DNA of 64,000 nt, taken from Clostridiales bacterium (GTDB lineage: Bacteria; Bacillota; Clostridia; Oscillospirales; CAG-272). Shown one piece after another: positions 1-9,428 of this stretch. A program made the translations under genes and the position numbers. The DNA lies in contig JAAYHB010000021.1 of the NCBI GenBank assembly GCA_012727435.1, positions 311,918 to 375,917 of the forward strand, read 5' to 3'. Within the stretch, counting starts at the first letter, position 1. Each line of letters starts with the position of its first letter. The notes under the pieces are model-generated. The model saw only the letters and a program-made list of their open reading frames with translations. It did no database searches and was not told the origin of the DNA.

Positions 1-2
1 TT

Positions 3-338
3 GAGGATGCTATAGCCTGCTGCGGCTACGGAATGGATGTTCACAGCCGCGACGGGAAGATGAGCGGAGGCTTTCACGGCGAGGTGGCCAAGGTATACAC
101 GATACCCTATCGCTGCATGGTCCCGGTCGGCTGCTCGAATCTGCTTGTGGCCGGTAAAACCATATGCGCTGAGTCACAGGCGGCCGGCAGCTTTCGCATA
201 ATGCCGGGCTGCATGGCGCTCGGCCAGGCGGCGGGGGCCGCCGCGGCGCTTGCCTGCGAGGGCGGTATTTTGCCCGGGCAGGTTGACACCGCCCGTTTGC
301 GTGAACTGCTGAAAAAGCACGGGGCGTATATTATCTAA
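3..338 (+). CDS. FAD-dependent oxidoreductase (PF12831-like), C-terminal part, truncated by window start
   Basis: Frame 3 is open from the window start (EDAIACCGYGMDVHSRDG...); C-terminal motif VAGKTICAESQAAGSFRIMPGCMALGQAAGAAAALA is typical of FAD_oxidored proteins. Confidence 0.8.
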   Translation, partial: EDAIACCGYGMDVHSRDGKMSGGFHGEVAKVYTIPYRCMVPVGCSNLLVAGKTICAESQAAGSFRIMPGCMALGQAAGAAAALACEGGILPGQVDTARLRELLKKHGAYII

Positions 339-393
339 GGGTCGGCATGGAAAACTTAATATAAAACGGTTCTGCCGAAAGAGGGGGTTTGAT

Positions 394-1860
394 ATGAAAA
401 CCAAAATAAGAGTGATTAGTTTTATACTTATGCTGGGACTTGTGGTATTGGCCCTGTCGGCGTGTACCAACAGCGGAGAGGGGGAGGAAACCACCACTGC
501 CGGAACACAGCCCGGGGAGTCCAATACCGGTGGCGAGACCACCGCAAGGAACAGCCTGCCGCCCGGCCTCGACTTCGGGGGCGCCGAGGTCAAAATTCTT
601 TACTGGAGTGACGCTAATAACGAAGAGTTCAACATCCCGGAGCAGACCGGCTCCCTTATATACGACGCTGTTTGGAAGCGTGACCTCAATGTTCAGCAGA
701 GCCTTAACGTCAAATTCAACTGGAACGGTCAGCCCGGGAACAAATCCCAGCTCGCGAATTTCCAGCGCTATGTTCAGAACAGCGTGCAGGCGGGGGATAA
801 AAACATCGAGATAATCGCGGTCCACAGCATGGTCATGGGGGCGCTTGCCGCCTCGGGGCTGATGCAGAACCTGCTCGACACCGAATACCTCGACTTTGAG
901 ATGCCCTGGTGGCCCGACGACCTTATCGAAAACTCGACGATTCGGGACCGGTTGTATTTTGCCTCGGGCGACATTTCGCTCAACACCCTGCTCGGGATGA
1001 TAGGTCTGTTTTTCAACAAGGAAATGGTGCGGAATGATTATTATGCCTATGTCGACGCCGGGACGTGGACGCTTGACAGGATGCTTGCCGAGAGCGAGAA
1101 TTTTTACCGCGACAACAACGGCAGCCAGTCCAAGGACAAAGACGACACATATGCGTATGTGACCTATTCGGGAATGATAAACCCCCTGTTTGTCGGGTCG
1201 GGAATCCGCTTTGTAACCAAGACCGCCGACGGGGATGTTGCGGTGTCCGAGACCTATGCCTCGGAAAAAACCCAGGGGCTGCTTCAGAAGGTCATATACA
1301 ACCTTTACGATAAGAACGACTGGATTTACTTCCCGAATATCGACGATTGCACCGACGTGTTTGTCGCGGGAAGGTCGCTGTTTTATATGGCCTCTGTGCG
1401 CCTGACCCTTAATGCGCTGGTCGATGTCGAGGGACTTAAGTACGGAATTCTGCCCAATCCGAAATACAACGAGGAGCAGGAGTCCTATTACACCCTCATG
1501 GCGAACACATACTCGATGTACGGCATATGCGTGTCGGTTCTTGACACCGATATTCAGAGCGCGGTGATTGAGGCTATGGCAAGCGAAGGCTATTACGAGG
1601 TCACCCCGGCGGTGTTCGAGACGGCGCTGAAGGTGCGCTACTCGAATGACGACAACGACTCACGCATGTTTGACATACTAAGAGAGACTTCAATCTTTGA
1701 AATCGGCCTGATTTTCAGCGACCAGCTCGGCAAAATCCCGAGCACCGGGCTCTTCAGCCGCGTAGACAATCGCAGCTCTGATTGGATGTCCTATATGAAG
1801 TCTCAGGAAAAGAGCCTGAATAATTACCTCAGAATTCTGAACAGCTCATTTAGCAAATGA
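394..1860 (+). CDS. Secreted lipoprotein, extracellular solute-binding-like protein
   Basis: Signal peptide with lipobox (LALSACTN), Thr-rich linker, then a long domain resembling extracellular solute-binding proteins. Confidence 0.65.
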   Translation: MKTKIRVISFILMLGLVVLALSACTNSGEGEETTTAGTQPGESNTGGETTARNSLPPGLDFGGAEVKILYWSDANNEEFNIPEQTGSLIYDAVWKRDLNVQQSLNVKFNWNGQPGNKSQLANFQRYVQNSVQAGDKNIEIIAVHSMVMGALAASGLMQNLLDTEYLDFEMPWWPDDLIENSTIRDRLYFASGDISLNTLLGMIGLFFNKEMVRNDYYAYVDAGTWTLDRMLAESENFYRDNNGSQSKDKDDTYAYVTYSGMINPLFVGSGIRFVTKTADGDVAVSETYASEKTQGLLQKVIYNLYDKNDWIYFPNIDDCTDVFVAGRSLFYMASVRLTLNALVDVEGLKYGILPNPKYNEEQESYYTLMANTYSMYGICVSVLDTDIQSAVIEAMASEGYYEVTPAVFETALKVRYSNDDNDSRMFDILRETSIFEIGLIFSDQLGKIPSTGLFSRVDNRSSDWMSYMKSQEKSLNNYLRILNSSFSK

Positions 1861-1882
1861 AAACAATAAAGGAGAAAAAACC

Positions 1883-3325
1883 ATGAAAAGGCTTATTCCT
1901 GCAATACTTCTGGCAGTGATACTCTCAACCTGTCTCTATACGTTCCCGGGCATGGCGGTCGCCGAGGTGAGCGCATGGGACGGCACCCCGGGCACGGGAA
2001 TTGCACAAGGTTCGGGCACCGAAGCCGACCCCTATGTCATTACAAAAGCCGCCGAGCTTGATTATATTGCAATGGCATGTATGAGCGGCGAGACCTTTGC
2101 CGGCAAATACATAAAGCTCGGCGTCAATATCGACTGGGGCGGCAGGGAATGGACCTCTATTGGCTATTCGACAAGTGCGGTGTTCAGCGGGTATTTTGAC
2201 GGCAACGGTAAGACAATCTTCAATCTCACCTGCTCCGACGTGACGGTAGGCATCTTCGGCTATGCGACAAACGCAACTATCAAAAACCTCAATATCGATT
2301 ATGCGACCTTTACGACCAACACCCGCTATGCCGGCGCAATTGTCGGACTGATGCGTGGCAGCGTGGTCTCGAACTGCTCAGCCGGCGAAAACACCAAAAT
2401 CACCACTACAGACAGCATGGAAAACACCGCTCAGATAGGCGGCCTTTTCGGGCTGGTCAACAGCAGCTATATCGACAACTGTACGTTTTACGGCGAAGTG
2501 GTGGCGACCTCGATAACCGGAACGTCCTTTGTCGGGGGAATTGCCGGTGTTATAGGAAATGTTTCCGAGGTGAGTTACTGCATCAACTACGGTTCGGTAT
2601 TGGTGACAAGCCCCAGCACTCAGGAAGGCAAATATGCCTTTGCCGGTGGGATTGCCGGCTGCATAGGCTCGAGCAGCGCGGTCGGCAGCATTAAAAACTG
2701 CATAAACAAGGGCACTGTCACGGCGATTGAATATGCCGGTGGCGTGCTCGGGCGGGTTCATGTGGCAGGCAGCAGCATGACCGACTGCTACAATGTCGGC
2801 GATGTTTCGGCAAACCAGGGCTTTGCCGGTGCGATTGTCGGGGAGGTAGCCTATAACTGCGAGATCTCAGGCTGCTATGGTCTGCCGTCAGGCTCTGCGC
2901 TCGACGCATGCGCGTCAATTGTCGATGGTGTGACGGTTGCGTCGGATGCGCTAAAACTCGGCACGACAGCCGAAATTGAGGCGCTTGAAGGATACAAGAA
3001 CACCGAAAAATCGGTATCGGAGAACATTCCGGTGTTTGATGTTGTAGTCCCGACCGAGCCGGCTGAGACCACCACCGAGGCGGAAGAAACCACCACGGCG
3101 CCTCAGGATGAAACCACGGCCCCCAAAGACGAGACCCCAGCACCTCAGGATGAGACCACCACCTCGCCGACCGAAACCACCACAGCATCCCCCGGCGGCA
3201 CCTCAGGCACTTCCGAGCCCAAGCAAGAAGGATGCAAAAGCGTACTCGGCGGCAGCGCCCTTGTGGCCGCGGCTTTTGTTACACTTGTTGTTATCAGAAA
3301 GAAAAAAGATAATCAGGTTTTATGA
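1883..3325 (+). CDS. Cell-surface protein with GLUG-like repeats, Thr-rich linker and C-terminal TM/basic tail
   Basis: Signal peptide; repeated motifs (GGIAGVIGNVSEVSYCINYGSV, GGIAGCIGSSSAVGSIKNCINKGTV, GGVLGRVHVAGSSMTDCYNVGDV); ETTTEAEETTTAPQDETTAP linker; tail CKSVLGGSALVAAAFVTLVVIRKKK. Confidence 0.75.
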   Translation: MKRLIPAILLAVILSTCLYTFPGMAVAEVSAWDGTPGTGIAQGSGTEADPYVITKAAELDYIAMACMSGETFAGKYIKLGVNIDWGGREWTSIGYSTSAVFSGYFDGNGKTIFNLTCSDVTVGIFGYATNATIKNLNIDYATFTTNTRYAGAIVGLMRGSVVSNCSAGENTKITTTDSMENTAQIGGLFGLVNSSYIDNCTFYGEVVATSITGTSFVGGIAGVIGNVSEVSYCINYGSVLVTSPSTQEGKYAFAGGIAGCIGSSSAVGSIKNCINKGTVTAIEYAGGVLGRVHVAGSSMTDCYNVGDVSANQGFAGAIVGEVAYNCEISGCYGLPSGSALDACASIVDGVTVASDALKLGTTAEIEALEGYKNTEKSVSENIPVFDVVVPTEPAETTTEAEETTTAPQDETTAPKDETPAPQDETTTSPTETTTASPGGTSGTSEPKQEGCKSVLGGSALVAAAFVTLVVIRKKKDNQVL

Positions 3326-5433
3326 AAAAATCAGTTAAGCTGACGGCAATGCTGCTGTCCCTGCTTTTGGTTGTATTCTGCCTTAATGGATGCCAAAATA
3401 CAGATACACCCGGCCGGGACAGCGGCACCGTCTCGGATGAAAATTCTGTCCCAAGTTTTACGGTTGATGTTTCCCAGTATACGATAATCCGGCCCGAAAA
3501 AGCCTCGGCGGCCTGTACTCAGGCGGCGGCAGAGCTCAAAAAGCAGATAGACGCCCTCACGGGCGGCAACATCGCCATACGCGATGACTGGGTTGCCGAT
3601 ACCTCTGCCATACCCGAGGATGCCTGCGAGATTCTCGTAGGCGCGACAAACAGGGCCGAGTCTAATGGCCTTGCCGCCGAGCTCTCCGGCATGAAATATG
3701 CGATACGGCTGAGCGGCTCCCGGATTGTCATCTCTGCCGTAAACGACCAGTTGCTCTTATATGCGGTCGACTATTTTGTCTCGGAATATGTAGCCCCGGG
3801 TGCTGGAGAGGGGACCTTCAGCCTGCCCGAGAATCTCAGCTACACAAGCGGCGAGCATAACTCGTTGCCGGTAGTGGTGTCGGGGACCCCCCAGTACCAT
3901 ATCGTATATCCGGTCGGCGCTAATCCCGCTATAAAGCCCGAGTATCTTAAGCTTAAGGACGAAATCGACAAGCTTGTCGGCAACCAGAGCCAGACAATAG
4001 GAACCGACCTCCTCTCAAAAGGAGGCAGCTACGACAGCAGCAAGCGAGAAATCCTGCTCGGCGACACCCGGCACGACGAGGTTGCCGAGGCAATGGAGCA
4101 GCTTGCCGCCGACGAGTACGGGATTTTTGCCATCGGCAACAAAATTGTCGTCTGCGGCAGGACGCGCAGCAGCGGCGTGCTTGCGATAGGAAAGTTTATT
4201 GAACTTTTAAAATCCTCCGTCACAAAGGACGGCGAGGGTAAGGTGAGCCTGAGCCTTGTCTACGAGCGCCCGCTGATTTTCAAGAATACAAGCTACAAAA
4301 CCGACATTCCCGAATTTACCTCGGGCAGGTTATCGGGCGCTTATGACTGCGGGGACGGCGTGCTCGAGATGTATTACACCGGGGTATCTCCGGCCGATTA
4401 TGATTCCTACTGTGAGGCGGCCGGAAAAGCCGGGTTTTCTCTGACCTATTCCCACACCGCTGCGTCTAATACATTCAGGACATATTCTGACGGCAAAACG
4501 CGGTTTTTTGCCTCGTATTCAGCCGGGAAGGGCGTGCTCAGAATCATAACCGAGGATGCCTCAATGACGCCGGCACCTGTCGAGGCGGCCACATATTCGG
4601 AGGTCTGCGCGCCCTCTGTCACACAGCTTGCCCTCTCCTACACCAAGGACAACACCAACGGCATGGGGTATGTAATACAGCTCTCGGACGGCAGCTTTAT
4701 CATCTATGACGGCGGCTTTACCGCCGACGCCGAAAATATACTCAACACGCTCAGTGGGCTCACACCCCCCGGAACTACGCCATACGTCAGGGCATGGATA
4801 CTGACGCATATGCACGGCGACCATTATCAGGCTTTCGTTGAGTTTGCAAACATCTATGCGTCACAGGTAAAGCTTGACTATGTCGTCCTCAACGTCGCCG
4901 ACAAATACTACGATGTGGGTTACAACATTTATACAAACGGCAAGATCTCGTCGGCGCTGGTGAAACTGAAAGCCACAAGACTGCTCAAGGTCCACGCCGG
5001 AACTGTGCTTCGTTTTGCCGATGCTGAAATTGAAATCCTATGTACCCATGAGGAGCTTTACCCGGAGGTGCTCAACCTTGAATACACAAACGACACCTCA
5101 ATTGTCAGCCACGTGAGCCTCGGCGGGCAGACAATCATCTTCCCGGGGGACATGCAGACGCTTGAGAGCAACATACTGGTCTCGATGTACGGCACATATC
5201 TCAAAAGCGATTTTGTGCAGATATCCCACCACGGCTCAATAAAGTACCCGGCGACACTGGAGTTTTATCAGACGGTCGACCCGACATGGGCCTTTTTCCC
5301 GGGCTCAAAGTCGCGTTATGCCGAGAATTCCGGCACTCCCGAAAACTCATACCTGATAAAAAGGCTGGGCGCCGGCAATATATTCGTAGCCGACTCTGGG
5401 AACAAGACCATATTGCTGCCGTTTGGCAAATAA
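3322..5433 (+). CDS. Lipoprotein with duplicated N-terminal domain and C-terminal metallo-beta-lactamase-fold hydrolase (ComEC/Rec2-like)
   Basis: Lipobox (FCLNGCQN); THMHGDHYQAF and ISHHGSIKYP metal-binding motifs; ATGA overlap with the upstream gene. Confidence 0.75.
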   Translation: MKKSVKLTAMLLSLLLVVFCLNGCQNTDTPGRDSGTVSDENSVPSFTVDVSQYTIIRPEKASAACTQAAAELKKQIDALTGGNIAIRDDWVADTSAIPEDACEILVGATNRAESNGLAAELSGMKYAIRLSGSRIVISAVNDQLLLYAVDYFVSEYVAPGAGEGTFSLPENLSYTSGEHNSLPVVVSGTPQYHIVYPVGANPAIKPEYLKLKDEIDKLVGNQSQTIGTDLLSKGGSYDSSKREILLGDTRHDEVAEAMEQLAADEYGIFAIGNKIVVCGRTRSSGVLAIGKFIELLKSSVTKDGEGKVSLSLVYERPLIFKNTSYKTDIPEFTSGRLSGAYDCGDGVLEMYYTGVSPADYDSYCEAAGKAGFSLTYSHTAASNTFRTYSDGKTRFFASYSAGKGVLRIITEDASMTPAPVEAATYSEVCAPSVTQLALSYTKDNTNGMGYVIQLSDGSFIIYDGGFTADAENILNTLSGLTPPGTTPYVRAWILTHMHGDHYQAFVEFANIYASQVKLDYVVLNVADKYYDVGYNIYTNGKISSALVKLKATRLLKVHAGTVLRFADAEIEILCTHEELYPEVLNLEYTNDTSIVSHVSLGGQTIIFPGDMQTLESNILVSMYGTYLKSDFVQISHHGSIKYPATLEFYQTVDPTWAFFPGSKSRYAENSGTPENSYLIKRLGAGNIFVADSGNKTILLPFGK

Positions 5434-5470
5434 TATGGCGCTTAATTTGTCAGGCTGACTTCATACCCGC

Positions 5471-5499
5471 AAAAAAGCACCCGGTGAGGGTGCTTTTTT
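5471..5499 (+). terminator. Rho-independent terminator of the MBL lipoprotein gene
   Basis: AAAAAAGCACCC-ggtga-GGGTGCTTTTTT. Confidence 0.85.
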
Positions 5500-5500
5500 G

Positions 5501-5528
5501 CCCCCCGTTGCCATGCGGCAACGGGGGG
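5501..5528. terminator. Second stem-loop immediately after the first terminator
   Basis: CCCCCCGTTGCC-atgc-GGCAACGGGGGG, 12-bp perfect stem. Confidence 0.6.
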
Positions 5529-5536
5529 CTTTCTGA

Positions 5537-5881
5537 TTAATAATGTCTCATTATTTGTACCTTTACGGCTTCAAGCAGGGTTTTCCACGCTTCATTGTCG
5601 TAGTCTTCGCGTTTCTGGGACTTTAACCATTCTGTCAATTCAGTTAACCGGCTTGTCGTGTTGCTTTGGGAAACACTCTTGGGTTTTAAGTCATCATACA
5701 TCTTTTCGTAAAACTTGATGAGCTGCTGATTTGTTGTTTCTCTGTTCCGGACAACCGCGACAAGTAAATTTGCCTTTGACAAATTTGCATCATTGGCTTC
5801 GTCGCTGACTCCCTCGCCGATTTTCATTTGCCTCAGTTCGCCGATTACGCTTTCAAGATAAGCGGTCGAAGCAGCTATTTA
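5537..5881 (-). pseudogene. 5'-truncated remnant of an uncharacterised protein
   Basis: Frame stays open upstream of the listed ATG (IAASTAYLESVIGELRQMKIGEG...) back to in-frame TAA TAA, with no clear start or RBS; only a C-terminal part appears to remain. Confidence 0.45.
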
Positions 5882-6214
5882 TTACAAAAATACAATACAT
5901 TGTCAAGTACAATGTTTTCGGTATAAACAAGTGATGCAAAATGAATCCGACCCGCCGCTCTTACCTCGGCTGAGCAAACCTACAAGACGGGGCGCCCAAT
6001 ATGCTTGACTTTTCATTGGCTTTGATTTATAATTTACATGAATATCCAGAAGAGCAGGCATTGTTTTAAAAAATCGTTGTCTCAACCCTCCTCTCAGCCG
6101 GTCTTGGCCTTCGGCGATTAATACCAAACCCATAAGTCAAGTGGAATCAGGCTATGTCGGCTCAATGGAAAATGCACCGGATAACGAAACCGAGAAAGCC
6201 CAAGGGGAGATAAA

Positions 6215-7132
6215 ATGACGTTAAAATCAATCCGGATACTGTTCCGCGCTCTGACATTCATTATTCTTGCGGCTGCGCTTGGCTTCTGCACGCTGCTGCT
6301 TGCCTCCTGCGGCACTTCCAAACCGCCGTTGACCGACGGCAACCGAACCGGCGAAACTTCGGGCACGGACACGGACACAGACACGGACACGGGTGAAGCC
6401 CCCGGCACAGACGAAAGTCTGATCACAGCAAAGGACAGTGAAACCTGCGAGACCCCGCCCGATACAATTTTGAGAGTCGGAAGCTATAATATTAAAAACG
6501 GCTCACAGGTTAACCACAATTTTAAACTGATTGCCGATGATATAATTGAGATGAACCTTGACATAGTCGGTCTTCAGGAAGTTGACCAACTGACCAACCG
6601 AAACGGCAGAATCGACACCATGAAGAACCTGGGCCAGTTTACCGGCTACTATTACAAGTTCGCCAAAGCGATATCCTATCAGGGCGGCGAATACGGAGTG
6701 GGGATTCTCAGCCGCTACCCGATTGAATCCTTCGAGATAATTCGGCTTTACAGCGGCGGCAAGGAACAGCGTGTTCTCAGCCACGCCGTCATAAACATAA
6801 ACGGTTTTCAAGTCGATTTCTTCAATACCCACCTCTCCTACGAATCCAGGGACATCCGCGACGAGCAGTTCAAGGCTGTCGCCCGAAAGCTCGCCGATTA
6901 CCAATACTTCATCCTGACCGGCGACTTCAACACCTCCGACACCGCCGAATTTACTGTTATCGCAAAGTCATTTCTAGTCAACCCGAAAAAATATGTTACC
7001 TTTCCGGGTGGCAAATCCCACATCGACAACATCGTCCTCTCTGAAAATTGGGCCGTGATTGATTCCGGAACACTTGAAAAAGGCCACTCTGACCATTCGA
7101 TGCTCTGGGCTGAGATAAAACTTCAAAAGTGA
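6215..7132 (+). CDS. Endonuclease/exonuclease/phosphatase family lipoprotein
   Basis: Lipobox (LLASCGT); VGSYNIKNG, DIVGLQEVDQ, TGDFNTSD, SDHSMLWAEI motifs of the EEP superfamily. Confidence 0.85.
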   Translation: MTLKSIRILFRALTFIILAAALGFCTLLLASCGTSKPPLTDGNRTGETSGTDTDTDTDTGEAPGTDESLITAKDSETCETPPDTILRVGSYNIKNGSQVNHNFKLIADDIIEMNLDIVGLQEVDQLTNRNGRIDTMKNLGQFTGYYYKFAKAISYQGGEYGVGILSRYPIESFEIIRLYSGGKEQRVLSHAVININGFQVDFFNTHLSYESRDIRDEQFKAVARKLADYQYFILTGDFNTSDTAEFTVIAKSFLVNPKKYVTFPGGKSHIDNIVLSENWAVIDSGTLEKGHSDHSMLWAEIKLQK

Positions 7133-7201
7133 GAGAAAGTGTGCCTCGCCGCCCGAATATCCGGATATCGACTGTTCGATTCCGCACTCCCGTGGCAAAC
7201 A

Positions 7202-7232
7202 GAAAAGCCCCATGCGCTGCACGGGGCTTTTC
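7202..7232 (-). terminator. Terminator downstream of the tRNA cluster
   Basis: GAAAAGCCCC...GGGGCTTTTC inverted repeat just 3' of tRNA-Cys on the minus strand. Confidence 0.75.
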
Positions 7233-7235
7233 GAT

Positions 7236-7310
<75 letters not shown>

Positions 7311-7355
7311 ATTGACTTCAAACGGGCACGATTATTGGTCGCGCCCGTTGTCATT

Positions 7356-7431
7356 TGGAGCGGATTACGGGGATCGAACCCGCTACCTCGACCTTGGCAA
7401 GGTCGCGCTCTACCAAATGAGCTAAATCCGC
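7356..7431 (-). tRNA. tRNA-Gly (GCC)
   Basis: GCGGATTTAGCTCATTTGGTAGAGCGCGACCTTGCCAAGGTCGAGGTAGCGGGTTCGATCCCCGTAATCCGCTCCA. Confidence 0.95.
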
Positions 7432-7446
7432 ACGGCACAAAGCCGA

Positions 7447-7522
<76 letters not shown>

Positions 7523-7526
7523 AAAT

Positions 7527-7603
7527 TGGCGACCCGGATGGGGCTCGAACCCACGACCTCTAGCGTGACAGGCTAGCGTTCTAACCAACTGAACTACCGG
7601 GCC
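7527..7603 (-). tRNA. tRNA-Asp (GTC)
   Basis: GGCCCGGTAGTTCAGTTGGTTAGAACGCTAGCCTGTCACGCTAGAGGTCGTGGGTTCGAGCCCCATCCGGGTCGCCA. Confidence 0.95.
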
Positions 7604-7636
7604 GTACTCGGCCGCCGGCCGCCGCCCTTTTGGGGC

Positions 7637-7712
7637 TGGTGGGAACAGCAGGGCTCGAACCTACGACCCCCTGCGTGTAAAGCAGGTGCTCTCCCAGCTG
7701 AGCTATGCTCCC
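7637..7712 (-). tRNA. tRNA-Val (TAC)
   Basis: GGGAGCATAGCTCAGCTGGGAGAGCACCTGCTTTACACGCAGGGGGTCGTAGGTTCGAGCCCTGCTGTTCCCACCA. Confidence 0.95.
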
Positions 7713-7927
7713 AGACACGATTCTTGCCTGCTTTCCGTGTTGGCGACGGCTATCATTATATCACAGACATATTGCTTTGTCAACACCTTTTTTATTTTTT
7801 ATGCACCCTCCGGGCTATGTGGAAAAGCTATTATAACAAAGCCAATCTGCGGATTTTAACACCATTCCGGCCGGTGCGGAAGCCGTTGATTATTCAGCCC
7901 AAAAGTCTGACGAAAGATAGCAGGCGG

Positions 7928-8863
7928 CTACATTTCGTTCTCCTCATATTCGGACTTTGCGGCGTTTATCAGGTCATACACGTGCTTGGCGTCGGCAATG
8001 TCGATGAAGGAGTTAAGCAGGCTGTTTGTGTATGCCACTCTGTCATAGCGCCTGCCATAAGGATACTCGGGGGCGTGTGCCGGGGTGACAAACACAATAG
8101 TCCCGCAGCCTGTTTTGCGGCGGCTGAGTATCAGCCTGACCTCGGTCAGCCGGCGATAGCTTATATCCCTGAAGCGGTTGACCCGCCCGGTAATGCAGAG
8201 CATCACCCTCATGTTGGTCACAGCATAATATATGTTCGGCTTGTTGATATAGAGCACAATTTTCTTGCCGAAAACGGTATAAAGCCACATCCAAAAAAAG
8301 AACAGGCCGAATACCGCCACAAAGCTGTTGAATCTGATGGTGTAGACAAGCCAGAAAATGATAAATCCGAATACGATAATGTTGAATATGCGTTCGGCCC
8401 CGCTCATGCGGCCCCCGACATGCTCGGGGGTCGGCTGGCCTGCCCAGAGCACCTTTTCGTTGTCGGCAAGATAGGCGGCAAGCGGGCTTTTCCAAATATC
8501 CGACCGGCCGCCCGTCTCACCGGCAAAGGTCGGGTTTCTGTCACCCGAGTCAAAAGCCCCTTCACCGATATCCCCAAAGCCTCTACCGGCGCCGGAGGCA
8601 CTACCCGCCGTGGTCTCGTCTATGCCGGGCGTGGTTTCGGTCTGCCGGATAGTATTGGCCTCGGATGTTCCGTTGAGTTCCTCGACCGTGACGTCGAACA
8701 GCTTTGCAAGCAGGCCAAGTTCGGCCGGCTCCGGCAATTCTCTCCCGGATTCCCAGCCTATAACTGTTGCCGGCTTAACCTCAAGCATCCTGGCAACGCG
8801 CTCGACAGACATCTCGCGCTTTTCTCTGAGTTGCCTTATGTTCTCTCCTATATTGCTCTTCAT
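7928..8863 (-). CDS. XRE-family HTH regulator fused to a membrane PH-like domain
   Basis: N-terminal HTH (NIRQLREKREMSVERVARMLEVKPATVIGWESGRELPE); EKVLWAGQP motif, two TM helices and YAVTNMRVMLCITGR typical of bacterial PH-like domains. Confidence 0.75.
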   Translation of the reverse strand: MKSNIGENIRQLREKREMSVERVARMLEVKPATVIGWESGRELPEPAELGLLAKLFDVTVEELNGTSEANTIRQTETTPGIDETTAGSASGAGRGFGDIGEGAFDSGDRNPTFAGETGGRSDIWKSPLAAYLADNEKVLWAGQPTPEHVGGRMSGAERIFNIIVFGFIIFWLVYTIRFNSFVAVFGLFFFWMWLYTVFGKKIVLYINKPNIYYAVTNMRVMLCITGRVNRFRDISYRRLTEVRLILSRRKTGCGTIVFVTPAHAPEYPYGRRYDRVAYTNSLLNSFIDIADAKHVYDLINAAKSEYEENEM

Positions 8864-8987
8864 TTGCTCACCATGCCGCCCTCGCGGGCAGATCGCGAAG
8901 TTGCCTATCCCCTGAATCCGGGGTTATAAGAAAAACTCGGCCATAATACCCATTTTGGCCGGTTTTTCAGAAATTTATCCCTTTATG

Positions 8988-9290
8988 CTACCTGCGCTTT
9001 TCAAGCTTCTCAAGTTTTTCGAGCACGTTGAGATAGCCGTCGCTGCCGTATTTGAGGCAGCGGTTGACCCGGCTGATGGTTGCGGTGCTGAGTCCGGTCT
9101 TCTGGGCGATTTCCGAATAAATGTGGTTTTCGTACAACATTTTTGCCGCCTGCATCCTCCGCGACATTTCCTGCAGTTCGGATACCGTGCACAGGTCCTC
9201 AAAAAAGTTATAGCACTCCTCAATCGTCTCAAGCGTAAGTATTGCCCTGAACAGGAAATCAAGCTTTTCGTCTCTGATCTTGTTCTTCAT
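8988..9290 (-). CDS. YerC/YecD family TrpR-related protein
   Basis: LTLETIEECYNFFEDLCTVSELQEMSRRMQAAKML...YSEIAQKTGLSTATISRVNRCL. Confidence 0.9.
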   Translation of the reverse strand: MKNKIRDEKLDFLFRAILTLETIEECYNFFEDLCTVSELQEMSRRMQAAKMLYENHIYSEIAQKTGLSTATISRVNRCLKYGSDGYLNVLEKLEKLEKRR

Positions 9291-9428
9291 CTCGCCTCTC
9301 CTCGCCTGACATGCCGGCCAAAAGGCCGCTTATTTTTGCCGAGCTGGCAACCCCTTGTGTCTTGACTTATTTTAATACTTTTCCTGCTTAAAGTAAAGTG
9401 CTTTTTGTAATTTTCAGATAAGTCCGGC

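Noticed and set aside
7724-8929. 401-aa plus-strand ORF
   Set aside because: Antisense to the HTH/PH-like gene, which has clear domain motifs; composition looks like a shadow frame.
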